Origin: Burkholderia sp. NRF60-BP8
GTDB taxonomy: Bacteria; Pseudomonadota; Gammaproteobacteria; Burkholderiales; Burkholderiaceae
DNA: 64,000 bases
Assembly (NCBI RefSeq): GCF_001522585.2
Contig: NZ_CP013372.1
Location: forward strand, 62,001 to 126,000
Direction: 5' to 3'
Shown here: piece by piece, positions 33,651 through 42,446 of the stretch
Layout: each line of letters starts with the position of its first letter
Numbering within the stretch: the first letter of the stretch is position 1
The notes under the pieces: generated by a model
Databases searched by the model: none
Told to the model about the DNA's origin: nothing
What the model saw: the letters and a program-made list of their open reading frames with translations, nothing else
Program-made: the position numbers and the translations under genes

Positions 33651-36011
33651 GTGCTCAATCGTCTGGTCAGTCGCCTGGAAAGGCTTTTCTTCGGTCACCG
33701 CGCGATCGTGCTCGCGGCGATCGCGTTGTTCACCGTCGCGATGGCCGTGTTCGCCGTGCAACTGCGCATGGATGCCGGCTTCGACAAGCAGATGCCGATC
33801 GGGCACGAGTACATCCGCACGTTCCAGCAATACCGCAACGACCTGCTCGGCGCGAACCGGATCACGGTGGTCGTGCGCGCGAAGCACGGGTCGATCTGGT
33901 CGAAGCAGGGGCTGACGCGGCTGTACGACGTCACGCAGGCCGTCACGTACCTGCCGAACGTCGACCGGATCGGCGTGCGCTCGTTGTGGACGCCGAACGC
34001 GTTCGTCAACGAAGTGACCGACGAAGGGTTTCGCGCCGAGCCGATCATTCCCGGCACGGTGACGCCCGACCAGTTGACGCCCGACATCGTGGCGCGCGTG
34101 CGCCGCGCGACGACGCTCGGCGGCTACGTCGGCACGCTCGTGTCGCACGGCGAGGACAGCGCGATGATCACGGCCGAGCTGAACGAGCGCGACAGCGCCG
34201 GCAAGGTGCTCGACTACGTCGCGTTCAATCGCCTGCTCGAAGACAAGATCCGCAAGCCGTTCGAGGATGCCGGCTACGAGATCCAGATCATCGGCTTCGC
34301 GAAACAGATCGGCGATATCGCCGACGGCGCGACGGCCGTGCTCGGCTTCTGCGCGATCGCGCTCTTGCTGACCACGCTTGCGGTGTACTGGTACTGCCAT
34401 TCGGTGCGCTTCACGGTGCTGCTGGTCGCGTGCTCGCTCACGTCGCTCGTGTGGCAGTTCGGCACGTTGAAGCTGCTCGGCTTCGGCCTCGATCCGCTCG
34501 CGGTGCTCGTGCCGTTCCTCGTGTTCGCGATCGGCGTGTCGCATGGCGTGCAGCAGGTGAACTTCATCGTCCGCGAGATCGCGCACGGGCGGAGTTCGTT
34601 CGATGCGGCGCGCCACAGCTTCAGCGGCCTCTTGATACCTGGCGTGCTCGCGCTGATCACCGCGTTCGTGTCGTTCATCACGCTGCTGCTGATCCCGATC
34701 CCGATGGTGCGCGAACTGGCGATCACCGCGTCGCTCGGCGTCGCGTACAAGATCGTGACGAACCTGATCCTGCTGCCCGTCGCGGCATCGTGCTTCAACT
34801 TCACGAAAATCTATGCGGACGCTTCGCTGAAGCGCGCGCAGCAACGTGCGAAGCCGCTGCGCGTGCTCGCACGCGTGGCGGAGCCGAAGGTCGCGGGCGT
34901 CGCCGTCGCGCTGACGGCGGCTATCTTCGCGCTCGCCGCGTGGCAGAGCCGCGACCGCGTGATCGGCACGCTGCAGCCGGGCGCGCCGGAGCTGCGCGCG
35001 GACGCCCGCTTCAACCGCGACGCGACGTCGATCGCCGGCAACTACGACATGGGCCTCGACTGGCTGACGGTGGCAATCGAATCGACCGGCAACGCGTGCG
35101 ACAACCCGGCGGTCGGGCTGTACGAGGACGACTTTTCGGCCGCGATGAGGACCGAGCCGGGCGTCGTGTCGGTGCAGTCGTATTCGGCGATGCTGCGCGC
35201 ATACAACCAGGGCTACAACGAGGACTTCCCGAAGATGAACGTCGTGCCGATCGCGCCCGAGAACTACGGCGCGGTGTCGGTCGACGTGTCGCGCCTGAAG
35301 GGCTTCATGAGCCGCGACTGCGGGATGACGGCCGTGCACCTGTACCTGACCGATCACAAGGCGACGACGATCAACCGCATCCTCGACGACGTGAAGCAAT
35401 ACCGTGCATCGCATCCGTTCCCGGGCATCGCGGTGCGGCTGGCCGCCGGCAACGCGGGCGTGCTCGCCGCGACCAACGACGAAGTCGAGAAGAGCGAGCT
35501 GCCGATGATGCTCTACGTGTATGCGGCGATCCTGGTGCTCGTGTTTCTCGCCTATCGCGACTGGCGCGCGATGCTCGCCTGTTGCGTGCCGCTGTCGGTC
35601 GCGACCTTCATCGGCTACTGGTTCATGAAGGAACTGCAGATCGGGCTGACGGTCGCGACGTTGCCGGTGATGGTGCTGGCGGTGGGGATCGGCGTCGATT
35701 ACGCGTTCTACATCTACAACCGGCTGCAGGTGCATCTCGCAGGCGGACAGGACATCGTGAAGGCCGTGCAGCACGCGATGCTCGAAGTGGGCGTCGCGAC
35801 GATCTTCACCGCGATCACGCTGGCGATCGGCGTCGCGACGTGGAGCTTCTCGGCGCTCAAGTTCCAGGCCGACATGGGCAAGCTGCTCGCGTTCATGTTC
35901 ATCGTGAACCTGGTGATGGCGATGACCGCGCTGCCCGCGCTCGCGTCGCTGCTCGAGCGCTGGTTTCCGCGCCGCAAGCCGGCTCGCGCACCGGGCCTGT
36001 TCAGCCACTGA
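33651..36011 (+). CDS. RND superfamily transporter, MmpL/HpnN type
   Basis: 786 aa beginning with GTG at 33651. The topology is RND-like: TM1, a large periplasmic domain, TMs 2-6, a second periplasmic domain and TMs 7-12. Sterol-sensing-like helices include VLVPFLVFAIGVSHGVQQVNFI and VMVLAVGIGVDYAFYIYNRL with the conserved Asp of the proton relay. Such proteins move lipids and other hydrophobic molecules; the direction is unknown. It is the inner-membrane member of the DUF1329/DUF1302/YCF48 set. Confidence 0.92.
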   Translation: MLNRLVSRLERLFFGHRAIVLAAIALFTVAMAVFAVQLRMDAGFDKQMPIGHEYIRTFQQYRNDLLGANRITVVVRAKHGSIWSKQGLTRLYDVTQAVTYLPNVDRIGVRSLWTPNAFVNEVTDEGFRAEPIIPGTVTPDQLTPDIVARVRRATTLGGYVGTLVSHGEDSAMITAELNERDSAGKVLDYVAFNRLLEDKIRKPFEDAGYEIQIIGFAKQIGDIADGATAVLGFCAIALLLTTLAVYWYCHSVRFTVLLVACSLTSLVWQFGTLKLLGFGLDPLAVLVPFLVFAIGVSHGVQQVNFIVREIAHGRSSFDAARHSFSGLLIPGVLALITAFVSFITLLLIPIPMVRELAITASLGVAYKIVTNLILLPVAASCFNFTKIYADASLKRAQQRAKPLRVLARVAEPKVAGVAVALTAAIFALAAWQSRDRVIGTLQPGAPELRADARFNRDATSIAGNYDMGLDWLTVAIESTGNACDNPAVGLYEDDFSAAMRTEPGVVSVQSYSAMLRAYNQGYNEDFPKMNVVPIAPENYGAVSVDVSRLKGFMSRDCGMTAVHLYLTDHKATTINRILDDVKQYRASHPFPGIAVRLAAGNAGVLAATNDEVEKSELPMMLYVYAAILVLVFLAYRDWRAMLACCVPLSVATFIGYWFMKELQIGLTVATLPVMVLAVGIGVDYAFYIYNRLQVHLAGGQDIVKAVQHAMLEVGVATIFTAITLAIGVATWSFSALKFQADMGKLLAFMFIVNLVMAMTALPALASLLERWFPRRKPARAPGLFSH

Positions 36012-36042
36012 AGCCGACGAACATTCCGACGGAGATCCAGTC

Positions 36043-36327
36043 ATGGTCAAGACCTTTGCTGTGTGTGGCGCCCTTTGCGTCGTGGCGACAGGCTTCGCAC
36101 GCTTCCACGAAACGGTTGCGCAACAGCCTGCGCCGGCCCACGCGTTCGCGACCGACGTGAAACGCGTCAGCGTGCGCCACGCCACGGGTGACGAAACGGC
36201 TGCGTCGCCGTCGTCGAACGACGGCGACGCCGGGCGTCAGACGGCGGCCGAGCAGGGTGCCGACAAGCCCCCGGCCGTCGCGCTCGGCGTCGCGCATGCC
36301 GGCTGGTCGGTGCTGTTCAGTCACTGA
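36043..36327 (+). CDS. Small secreted protein, unknown
   Basis: 94 aa. N-terminus MVKTFAVCGALCVVATGFA is signal-like, followed by a hydrophilic Ala/Asp/Ser-rich segment and a hydrophobic end (ALGVAHAGWSVLFSH). GGAG nine bases before the ATG supports translation. The signal region resembles that of the next protein (MIKTLVACTALCAATAAVAQ), hinting at partial duplication or a degenerate relative. No family recognised. Confidence 0.55.
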   Translation: MVKTFAVCGALCVVATGFARFHETVAQQPAPAHAFATDVKRVSVRHATGDETAASPSSNDGDAGRQTAAEQGADKPPAVALGVAHAGWSVLFSH

Positions 36328-36358
36328 TGCCCGCGCACACCATCACGGAGGTTCATCG

Positions 36359-37327
36359 ATGATCAAGACACTCGTTGCCTGCACCGCGCTCTGCGCGGCC
36401 ACCGCGGCCGTTGCGCAACCGCAGGACGGAACGGTGGCGGCCTGGGCCGCGAAACCCGCGCATGCATGGGCCGCGCCGACGCACCGGATGCTGATGGACG
36501 CGGCGCGCGCCGGCGCGCGGATCGTCGCGGTCGGCGAGCACGGCATCGTGCTGCTGTCCGACGACGACGGCAAGACCTGGCGGCAGGCGCGACGCGTGCC
36601 GGTATCGGCGACGCTGTCGGCCGTGTCGTTCGCCGACGCGAAGCACGGCTGGGCCGTCGGCCAGTGGGGGGCGATTCTCGCGACCGACGACGGCGGCGAC
36701 ACGTGGATCACGCAGCGGCTCGATACGTCGGTCGATCAACCGCTGTTCTCGGTGCTGTTCACGAACGCGCGCGACGGCATTGCCGTCGGCCTGTGGTCGC
36801 TGATGCTGCAGACGCACGACGGCGGCAAGACGTGGGCGCGCACGACGCTGCCGAAGCCGCCGGGCGGCGGCAAGGCCGACCGCAATCTCTATCACGTGTT
36901 CGCCGACGCCGCGCAGGCGCTCTACATCGTCTCCGAACAGGGGATGGTGCTCAAGTCGGCCGACGGCGGCGCGAACTGGACCTATCTGCCGACGGGTGGC
37001 AAGGGGACGTTGTGGTCGGGCGTCGCGACGCCGGACGGGCGGATCGTGGTGGGCGGGCTGCTCGGCAGCCTGTTCGAGAGCCGCGACGGCGGCGCGACGT
37101 GGGCGGCGCAGCACACCGGCACGCGCAGCTCGATCACCGATCTCGTCGCGACCGGCGGCGGCCTGACCGGCGTCGGGCTCGACGGCCTCGTGCTGACGCA
37201 GCGCGTGGCCGGCGGCCCGTTCGACGTCGTGCAGCGCGCGGATCGCGCGACGCTGACCGCCGCGCTGATCGACGCGCGCGGCAAGCCGGTGCTGTTTTCG
37301 CAGGACGGCGTGCTGGCCGCGCCATGA
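36359..37327 (+). CDS. YCF48/Hcf136-like beta-propeller periplasmic protein
   Basis: 322 aa from ATG 36359 (GGAG upstream), with a signal peptide ending VAQP. Repeats of the BNR/YCF48 form recur: LLSDDDGKTWRQA, LATDDGGDTWITQ, LQTHDGGKTWART, LKSADGGANWTYL, FESRDGGATWAAQ. This gives a five- to seven-bladed propeller. Members are commonly encoded with DUF1302/DUF1329/MmpL genes and are thought to assist the assembly or function of the transport complex. Confidence 0.9.
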   Translation: MIKTLVACTALCAATAAVAQPQDGTVAAWAAKPAHAWAAPTHRMLMDAARAGARIVAVGEHGIVLLSDDDGKTWRQARRVPVSATLSAVSFADAKHGWAVGQWGAILATDDGGDTWITQRLDTSVDQPLFSVLFTNARDGIAVGLWSLMLQTHDGGKTWARTTLPKPPGGGKADRNLYHVFADAAQALYIVSEQGMVLKSADGGANWTYLPTGGKGTLWSGVATPDGRIVVGGLLGSLFESRDGGATWAAQHTGTRSSITDLVATGGGLTGVGLDGLVLTQRVAGGPFDVVQRADRATLTAALIDARGKPVLFSQDGVLAAP

Positions 37328-37370
37328 GTCGAATCGATCGATAAAAACGAGGAAGCATGGAGCATTCGAA

Positions 37371-38849
37371 ATGAAGCGCAAGGACAAGCCGGACATGCAG
37401 GCCCGGCGGCGGATATTGCGCGCCGCGGCCGCGGGCGCCGCGTCGCTCGCGGCCGGCGAGGTGTCGTTCGCTGAAGGCGCGGCGTCGGCATCGGCCGATC
37501 GCGGTGTGTTCGATGTCGTCGTCATCGGCGCCGGGCTCGCGGGGCTGACCGCCGCGCGCGACCTGAAGCGTGCCGGATGCGAATCGTTCGTCGTCGTCGA
37601 GGCGCGCGATCGCGTCGGCGGGCGGACCTACAACCACGATCTCGGCCGTGGTGTGGTGTCCGAAGCCGGCGGCCAGTGGATCGGCCCGGGGCAGACGGCG
37701 ATCGCCGATCTCGCCCGCGAACTCGGCGTCGATACGTTCCCCACGTATTACGCGGGCAAGACCGTCGTGCTGGCGGGCGACACGCGTGTCGCCCAGGATT
37801 TCCACGGCGGCTCGGGCGGCGACGACGCGATCGGCGCGAAGCTCGGCGCACTCGCACGCGGCGTGCCGTCGCGCGAACCGTGGACCGCGCAGCACGCGGC
37901 GGAGCTCGACAAGCTGACCTACGGCGACTGGCTGCTCAAGCAGGGCGTGACCTACGAGGACGGCTACTTCCTCGGCCTCGCGGCAAAGCTGTCGCTCGGC
38001 GGCGCGCCGGCGCAGATCGGGTTGCTGCACTACCTGTCGATGATCAACAGCGCCGATTGCGACTACGCGAAGCTCGAATCGACCAAGGGCGGCGCACAGG
38101 AAACGCGCTTCGTCGGCGGCTCGCAGGTGTTGAGCCTCCGGATGGCGAGCGAACTCGGCGCGAAGGTGCGACTGTCCTGCCCGGTGCGCAAGATCTCGGG
38201 CTGGGATCGCGACGTGGTCGCCGTGCAGACCGATCGCGGCGTGCTGCGCGCGCGGCGCGTGATCGTCGCGCTCAACCCGGCGCTGTGCCAGCAGATCGCG
38301 TTCGATCCGCCGCTGCCGGAAGGCCGCGCGCAGTTGCAGCGGAACTGGCCGGCGAATGCGCCGATGCGCAAGACGGTGCACGTGTACGACCGGCCGTTCT
38401 GGCGCGACGGCGGCTACAACGGACAGATCTTCGAAGTCGGCGGCCCGGTGTTCATGGCGTACGACAACTCGCCGCCGGACGGCTCGGTGGGTGTGCTCGC
38501 CGCGTTCGTCGCGCCGGGCGCGCTGCCGGCCGAACCGAAGGCGGCCGAACGAACGCTGTCGGCCATCTTTGCCCGCGCACTCGGCGACGAGGCGCTGCAT
38601 CCGACGCAGTTCCACGACTACGACTGGGGCCGCGTCGATCTGTGGACGCTGCAGTGCATCCACCCGCTGCCGCCCGGCTTCTGGACGAAATGGGGCAAGT
38701 TTCTGCGCCCGGAAGTCGGCCGGCTGATCTGGTCGGGTACCGAGACGGCCGACCTGTGGCCCGGCGCGATGGACGGCGCGGTGCGCGCCGGGCATCGCGC
38801 GGCGTTGCAGGCGCTCGGCAAGCTGGCCGGCCGCGGCGGGGAGGCCTGA
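37371..38849 (+). CDS. Tat-exported FAD-dependent amine oxidase-like protein (second paralog)
   Basis: 492 aa, clearly paralogous to the protein at 25010: the stretches INSADCDYA, AQETRFVGGSQ, GWDRDVV and IWSGTET recur in the same order. A Tat-like signal (ARRRILRAAAAGAASLA) precedes the FAD-binding VVVIGAGLAGLTAARD. It ends one base before the start of a second diheme cytochrome c gene. Probably a periplasmic amine dehydrogenase passing electrons to that cytochrome. The two copies may act on different bonds of one substrate or on successive intermediates. Confidence 0.88.
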   Translation: MKRKDKPDMQARRRILRAAAAGAASLAAGEVSFAEGAASASADRGVFDVVVIGAGLAGLTAARDLKRAGCESFVVVEARDRVGGRTYNHDLGRGVVSEAGGQWIGPGQTAIADLARELGVDTFPTYYAGKTVVLAGDTRVAQDFHGGSGGDDAIGAKLGALARGVPSREPWTAQHAAELDKLTYGDWLLKQGVTYEDGYFLGLAAKLSLGGAPAQIGLLHYLSMINSADCDYAKLESTKGGAQETRFVGGSQVLSLRMASELGAKVRLSCPVRKISGWDRDVVAVQTDRGVLRARRVIVALNPALCQQIAFDPPLPEGRAQLQRNWPANAPMRKTVHVYDRPFWRDGGYNGQIFEVGGPVFMAYDNSPPDGSVGVLAAFVAPGALPAEPKAAERTLSAIFARALGDEALHPTQFHDYDWGRVDLWTLQCIHPLPPGFWTKWGKFLRPEVGRLIWSGTETADLWPGAMDGAVRAGHRAALQALGKLAGRGGEA

Positions 38850-39521
38850 ATGAAACGAACCTGGATGATCGGCGCCGCGCTGTTGTTGGCGGGCGGTGCG
38901 GCGGCCGGCGTGCTGTACGGCCCGAACCTCGTCGACGGCATGCGTTACCAGAAGGCGATGGCCGCGATCGGCGAAGCCGACAAGGCCAACGGCGGCGCGT
39001 GGCCGCAGGCTCAGGAGACGTGCTTCTTCTGCCACGGCGCGCATGGACAGTCGCAGAACGCGTGGTATCCGTCGCTGTCGGGCCAGCCGGCCCCGTATAT
39101 CGCCGCGCAACTGCGCGCGTTCGCCGCGGACCAGCGCCGCAACGCGTACATGGGGCCGCTTTCGCGCGAACTCGACGACGCGAAGATCGACGCGCTGGCG
39201 ACCTACTTCGCGCGACAGGCGCCGGCGCGCAACGAACCCGTGCCGGCCGACGCGGCGCTCGACAAGCGCGGGATGGCGCTGGTCGACGCGCGAAGCTGCC
39301 GCGCGTGTCACGGCGCGGCGCTGACGGGCAAGGACCCGGCGCCGCGTCTTGCCGGCCAGGGGCAGCTTTACCTGGAAGCGCAACTGACGGCGTTCCGCTC
39401 GGGCGAGCGGCACGATCCGACCGGTGCGATGAACGCGTTGGCCGCGACGTTGTCGGGCGACGACACGCGTGCCGTTGCGCACTATCTGGCCGGCCTGTCG
39501 CCGGACGGGGCGGCCAGATGA
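38850..39521 (+). CDS. Membrane-anchored diheme cytochrome c (c4-like), second paralog
   Basis: 223 aa with an N-terminal anchor helix (about residues 5-22) and heme sites CFFCH (58-62) and CRACH (150-154). The layout is the same as in the cytochrome at 26505: WYPSLSGQ after the first site and PRLAGQ after the second. The start codon directly abuts the flavoprotein stop, so the pair is co-translated. Last gene of the second unit. Confidence 0.92.
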   Translation: MKRTWMIGAALLLAGGAAAGVLYGPNLVDGMRYQKAMAAIGEADKANGGAWPQAQETCFFCHGAHGQSQNAWYPSLSGQPAPYIAAQLRAFAADQRRNAYMGPLSRELDDAKIDALATYFARQAPARNEPVPADAALDKRGMALVDARSCRACHGAALTGKDPAPRLAGQGQLYLEAQLTAFRSGERHDPTGAMNALAATLSGDDTRAVAHYLAGLSPDGAAR

Positions 39522-39537
39522 TGCGGGAAAGGCGTGA

Positions 39538-39612
39538 GGGCCGGGAATACCCTGCCTTTTTCTTTGCCGCTTACTTTGTCATAGTGACCTAAGATTGGTA
39601 ATGTGTTCTACA
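39538..39612 (+). promoter_or_regulatory. Shared bipartite element, copy 3
   Basis: GGGAATACCCTGCC at 39543, then a T/C-rich tract, then TTGTCATAGTGACCTAAG with ACCTA at 39587 (44 bp from the box start), then GTGTTCTAC. TTGTCA (39576-39581) and TAATGT (39599-39604) form a -35/-10 pair with a 17-bp spacer, which would place the GGGAATACCC box centre near -63. The next ATG is 108 bp after ACCTA. The hairpin arms are poorly kept here, which argues for a DNA-level rather than RNA role. Confidence 0.74.
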
Positions 39613-39694
39613 AAAGGACGCGCCGGATACGAAGCAGCAGTACCCGACCTCGAACCGAACCGGTTCTCGACAATTCACGTTTCAGGAGACAAGC

Positions 39695-40825
39695 ATGGCT
39701 AAGCACCCCGTCGTCGTTTATGGCGCAAGCGGTTACACCGGCATGTTGATCATGGACTGGCTGATCGACCAGAACATCCCGTTCACGGCGGTCGCGCGCA
39801 ATGCGGCCCGCGCGAAGGACATGATGGCGCAGCGCGTCGTGCGGCTCGAATCCGCGCAATACGAAATCATCGAAGCGGAGCACGACGTCGATGCGCTCGT
39901 GAAGGCTTTCCGCGGTGCGAAGGTGGTGTGCAACACGGTCGGGCCGTTCTCGAGCTTCGGGCTCGTCGGCGTCGAGGCCGCGCTGAAGGCCGGCTGCCAC
40001 CACCTCGATACGACCGGCGAACAGTCGTATATCCGTGCCGTGCGCGACGAATTCGGCGAGCAGTATCGCCAAGCCGGCCTGCTGGTGTCGTCGTCGAACG
40101 CCTACATGTACACGTTCGCCGAGATCGCCGCCGAGCTCGCGCTCGAAACGCCGGGCATCGATGCGCTGGAGACGGCCACGCTGACGCGCGGCCCGCGCGG
40201 TGCGGCCGGCGTGAGCATCGGCTCGACCGCGACGATCTTCGACGGCGCCCGCCACGAGTCCTGCTACCTGTGGGAGAAGGCGCTCGTGCCGCACGCCGCG
40301 GACGCATCGTTTACCGTCGCGACGCCCGAGCTGATGCAGCCGGTGTTCTGCCTGCCGTGGGGCGGCACGTCGCTGCCCGTCTATTTCGAGCACGATGCGC
40401 GCGTGCGCAGCTGCATCTCCTGCGTGGGCTTCTACGACAACAACGTGATGAAGCTGGTGCACCAGTTCGGGCAAAAGTGGGAAGCCGAATACAAGCACCT
40501 GCCGCGCGAACAGCAGGACGAGGTGCTGAAGCAGGTCGTCGCGTCGACCACGCCGACGATGCCGCCGCGCGAGCGCACGACGATCCAGCGCAGCGTCGAT
40601 GTCGCGATCGGCCGCGGCCAGCTCGCGGCGGTGCGCGCGACCGTGCACGGCGTCACGCCGTACATCTCGACCGGCGCGATTCACGCGGCCGGCGTGCTCA
40701 AGCTGCTCGACGGCGACACCGCGCGCACGGGCTTCGCGTCCGGCTCGAAGGCATTCGGTCATCGCTACCTGCTCGGCTTCCTCGAACAGCGCGGGCTCGC
40801 GCGCGCGACGGTCACGCAGCTGTGA
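39695..40825 (+). CDS. Saccharopine dehydrogenase-like NAD(P)-binding oxidoreductase
   Basis: 376 aa. The Rossmann motif VVYGASGYTGML (residues 7-18) and VVCNTVGPFSSFG are typical of the saccharopine dehydrogenase/trans-acting enoyl reductase superfamily. The Cys/His-rich middle (GCHHLDTTGEQSY) is also characteristic. Members reduce or oxidise C-N or C=C bonds with NAD(P)H. In this context it could reduce an imine or enoyl intermediate, which is inference. First gene of the third unit, AGGAG before the ATG. Confidence 0.85.
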   Translation: MAKHPVVVYGASGYTGMLIMDWLIDQNIPFTAVARNAARAKDMMAQRVVRLESAQYEIIEAEHDVDALVKAFRGAKVVCNTVGPFSSFGLVGVEAALKAGCHHLDTTGEQSYIRAVRDEFGEQYRQAGLLVSSSNAYMYTFAEIAAELALETPGIDALETATLTRGPRGAAGVSIGSTATIFDGARHESCYLWEKALVPHAADASFTVATPELMQPVFCLPWGGTSLPVYFEHDARVRSCISCVGFYDNNVMKLVHQFGQKWEAEYKHLPREQQDEVLKQVVASTTPTMPPRERTTIQRSVDVAIGRGQLAAVRATVHGVTPYISTGAIHAAGVLKLLDGDTARTGFASGSKAFGHRYLLGFLEQRGLARATVTQL

Positions 40826-40867
40826 CGGCCGCCGTCGCACCGGTACAGACCCAACGGAACTTGTGAC

Positions 40868-42421
40868 ATGGCCATTATCGATTTCTACGACCGCGGGTGG
40901 CGGCTCAATCCCGACGGCATCGCGTACATCCAGGACGAGCGCAACTACACGTTCCAGGAGATCGGCGAGCTGTCGTGCCGCATCGCCAACGGCTTGCTCG
41001 CCGCCGGCTTCGCGAAGGAGGCGAAGGCGGCGGTGTGGGCCGACAACGACGTGATCGGCTGGAGCTGCGCGCTCGGGATGTGGCGCGCCGGGCTCGCGTA
41101 CATCCCGGTGAACGGCCGCAACGCGGTGGCCGAGAACCAGTACGTGCTCGATGCGTTCGACTGCGAAGTGCTGTTCTTCCATCAGGCGTTCGCGGCCGCG
41201 ATCGATGCGCTGCGGCCGAGCCTGCCGAGGATCCGGCTGTGGGTGTGTCTCGACGCCGACCTGCCGTGGGCGCCGTCGCTGGCGGCGTGGAGCGAGCGCC
41301 AGCCGGCGACGCCGCCGGTCGTCGATTACGCGATGGACGACGTCGTCGCGCTGTCGGCCACGGGCGGCACGACGGGTGCGCCGAAGGGCGTGATGAACAC
41401 GCATCGTTCGCTGCAGACGTACTTCGCGCAATTCATGATCGCGATGACGTACGACGATGTGCGCCCCGTGAATCTCGCCGCGGCGCCGATGACGCACACG
41501 GCCGGCATGATGTCGCTGCCGTGCACCGCGCGCGGCGGCACGGTGGTCGTGCTGCCGAAGCCGGACCCGGCGTTGCTGCTCGGCGCGATCGTCAAGCATC
41601 GCGTGACCGAGTTCTTCCTGCCGCCGACCGTAATCTACCGGCTGCTCGATATCCCCGGCATCGAGCAGGTCGATTTCTCGTCGCTGCGCTACTTCCTGTA
41701 CGGTGCCGCGCCGATGTCGGTCGAGAAGCTCAAGCGCGCGATCGACGTGTTCGGCCCGGTGATGACGGGCGGCTACGGGCAGACCGAGGCGCCCGCGTCG
41801 ATTTCGTACCTGACGCCGGCCGAGCATTTCGTCGACGGCAAGCTTGCGCCCGACACGCGACTCGCGTCGGTCGGCCGCCCGAATCCGCTGGTGCGCGTCG
41901 AGATCGTCGGCGAGCGCGGCGAGTTGCTGAAGCAGGGCGAGACCGGCGAGATCTGCGTACGCGGCGATCTCGTGATGAAGGGCTACTACCGCGCGCCGGA
42001 CAAGACGGCCGAGACGATCGTCGACGGCTGGCTGCACACCGGCGATATCGGCCATCTCGATCGCGATGGCTATCTGCACATCACCGACCGCAAGAAGGAC
42101 ATGATCATCAGCGGCGGCTTCAACGTCTATCCGAGCGAAATCGAGCAGGTGATCTGGGCGCATCCGGCCGTGCAGGACTGCGCGGTGATCGGCGTGCCCG
42201 ACGACAAGTGGGGCGAGGCCGTGAAGGCGGTCGTCGAGCTCAATGCCGGGCAGCAGGTGAGCGCGGAAGAGCTCGTCGCGCTGTGCAAGGAGAAACTCGG
42301 CTCGGTGAAGGCGCCCAAGAGCGTGGACTTCGTCGCCGCGCTGCCGCGCAGCACGGCCGGCAAGGTGTTGAAGAAGGACCTGCGCGAACGGTACTGGCAA
42401 GGCCAGCAACGCAGGATCTGA
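40868..42421 (+). CDS. Acyl-CoA synthetase (AMP-binding, class I adenylate-forming)
   Basis: 517 aa. The P-loop is ALSATGGTTGAPKGVMNTH near 163-180. Other core motifs are GGYGQTEAP, the hinge Asp in WLHTGDIGHLDRDGYLHI, and the C-terminal Lys in PRSTAGKVLKKDLR. It activates a carboxylic acid to its CoA thioester at the expense of ATP. The acid is presumably made from the amine substrate by upstream oxidation. Medium/long-chain-like ligase by overall pattern; exact chain preference is not predictable. Confidence 0.92.
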   Translation: MAIIDFYDRGWRLNPDGIAYIQDERNYTFQEIGELSCRIANGLLAAGFAKEAKAAVWADNDVIGWSCALGMWRAGLAYIPVNGRNAVAENQYVLDAFDCEVLFFHQAFAAAIDALRPSLPRIRLWVCLDADLPWAPSLAAWSERQPATPPVVDYAMDDVVALSATGGTTGAPKGVMNTHRSLQTYFAQFMIAMTYDDVRPVNLAAAPMTHTAGMMSLPCTARGGTVVVLPKPDPALLLGAIVKHRVTEFFLPPTVIYRLLDIPGIEQVDFSSLRYFLYGAAPMSVEKLKRAIDVFGPVMTGGYGQTEAPASISYLTPAEHFVDGKLAPDTRLASVGRPNPLVRVEIVGERGELLKQGETGEICVRGDLVMKGYYRAPDKTAETIVDGWLHTGDIGHLDRDGYLHITDRKKDMIISGGFNVYPSEIEQVIWAHPAVQDCAVIGVPDDKWGEAVKAVVELNAGQQVSAEELVALCKEKLGSVKAPKSVDFVAALPRSTAGKVLKKDLRERYWQGQQRRI

Positions 42422-42446
42422 ACCTGCTTCATACGGATTCCATACG

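Noticed and set aside
33534..36185. An 883-codon minus-strand frame opposite the MmpL transporter
   Set aside because: Highly charged, low-complexity antisense product with no motifs; the plus-strand transporter is unambiguous.
26495..39521. The whole second unit as a single 11-kb transcript from copy 2
   Set aside because: A 215-bp gap before the DUF1329 gene (30077-30291) could hold another promoter, so I do not claim one transcript.
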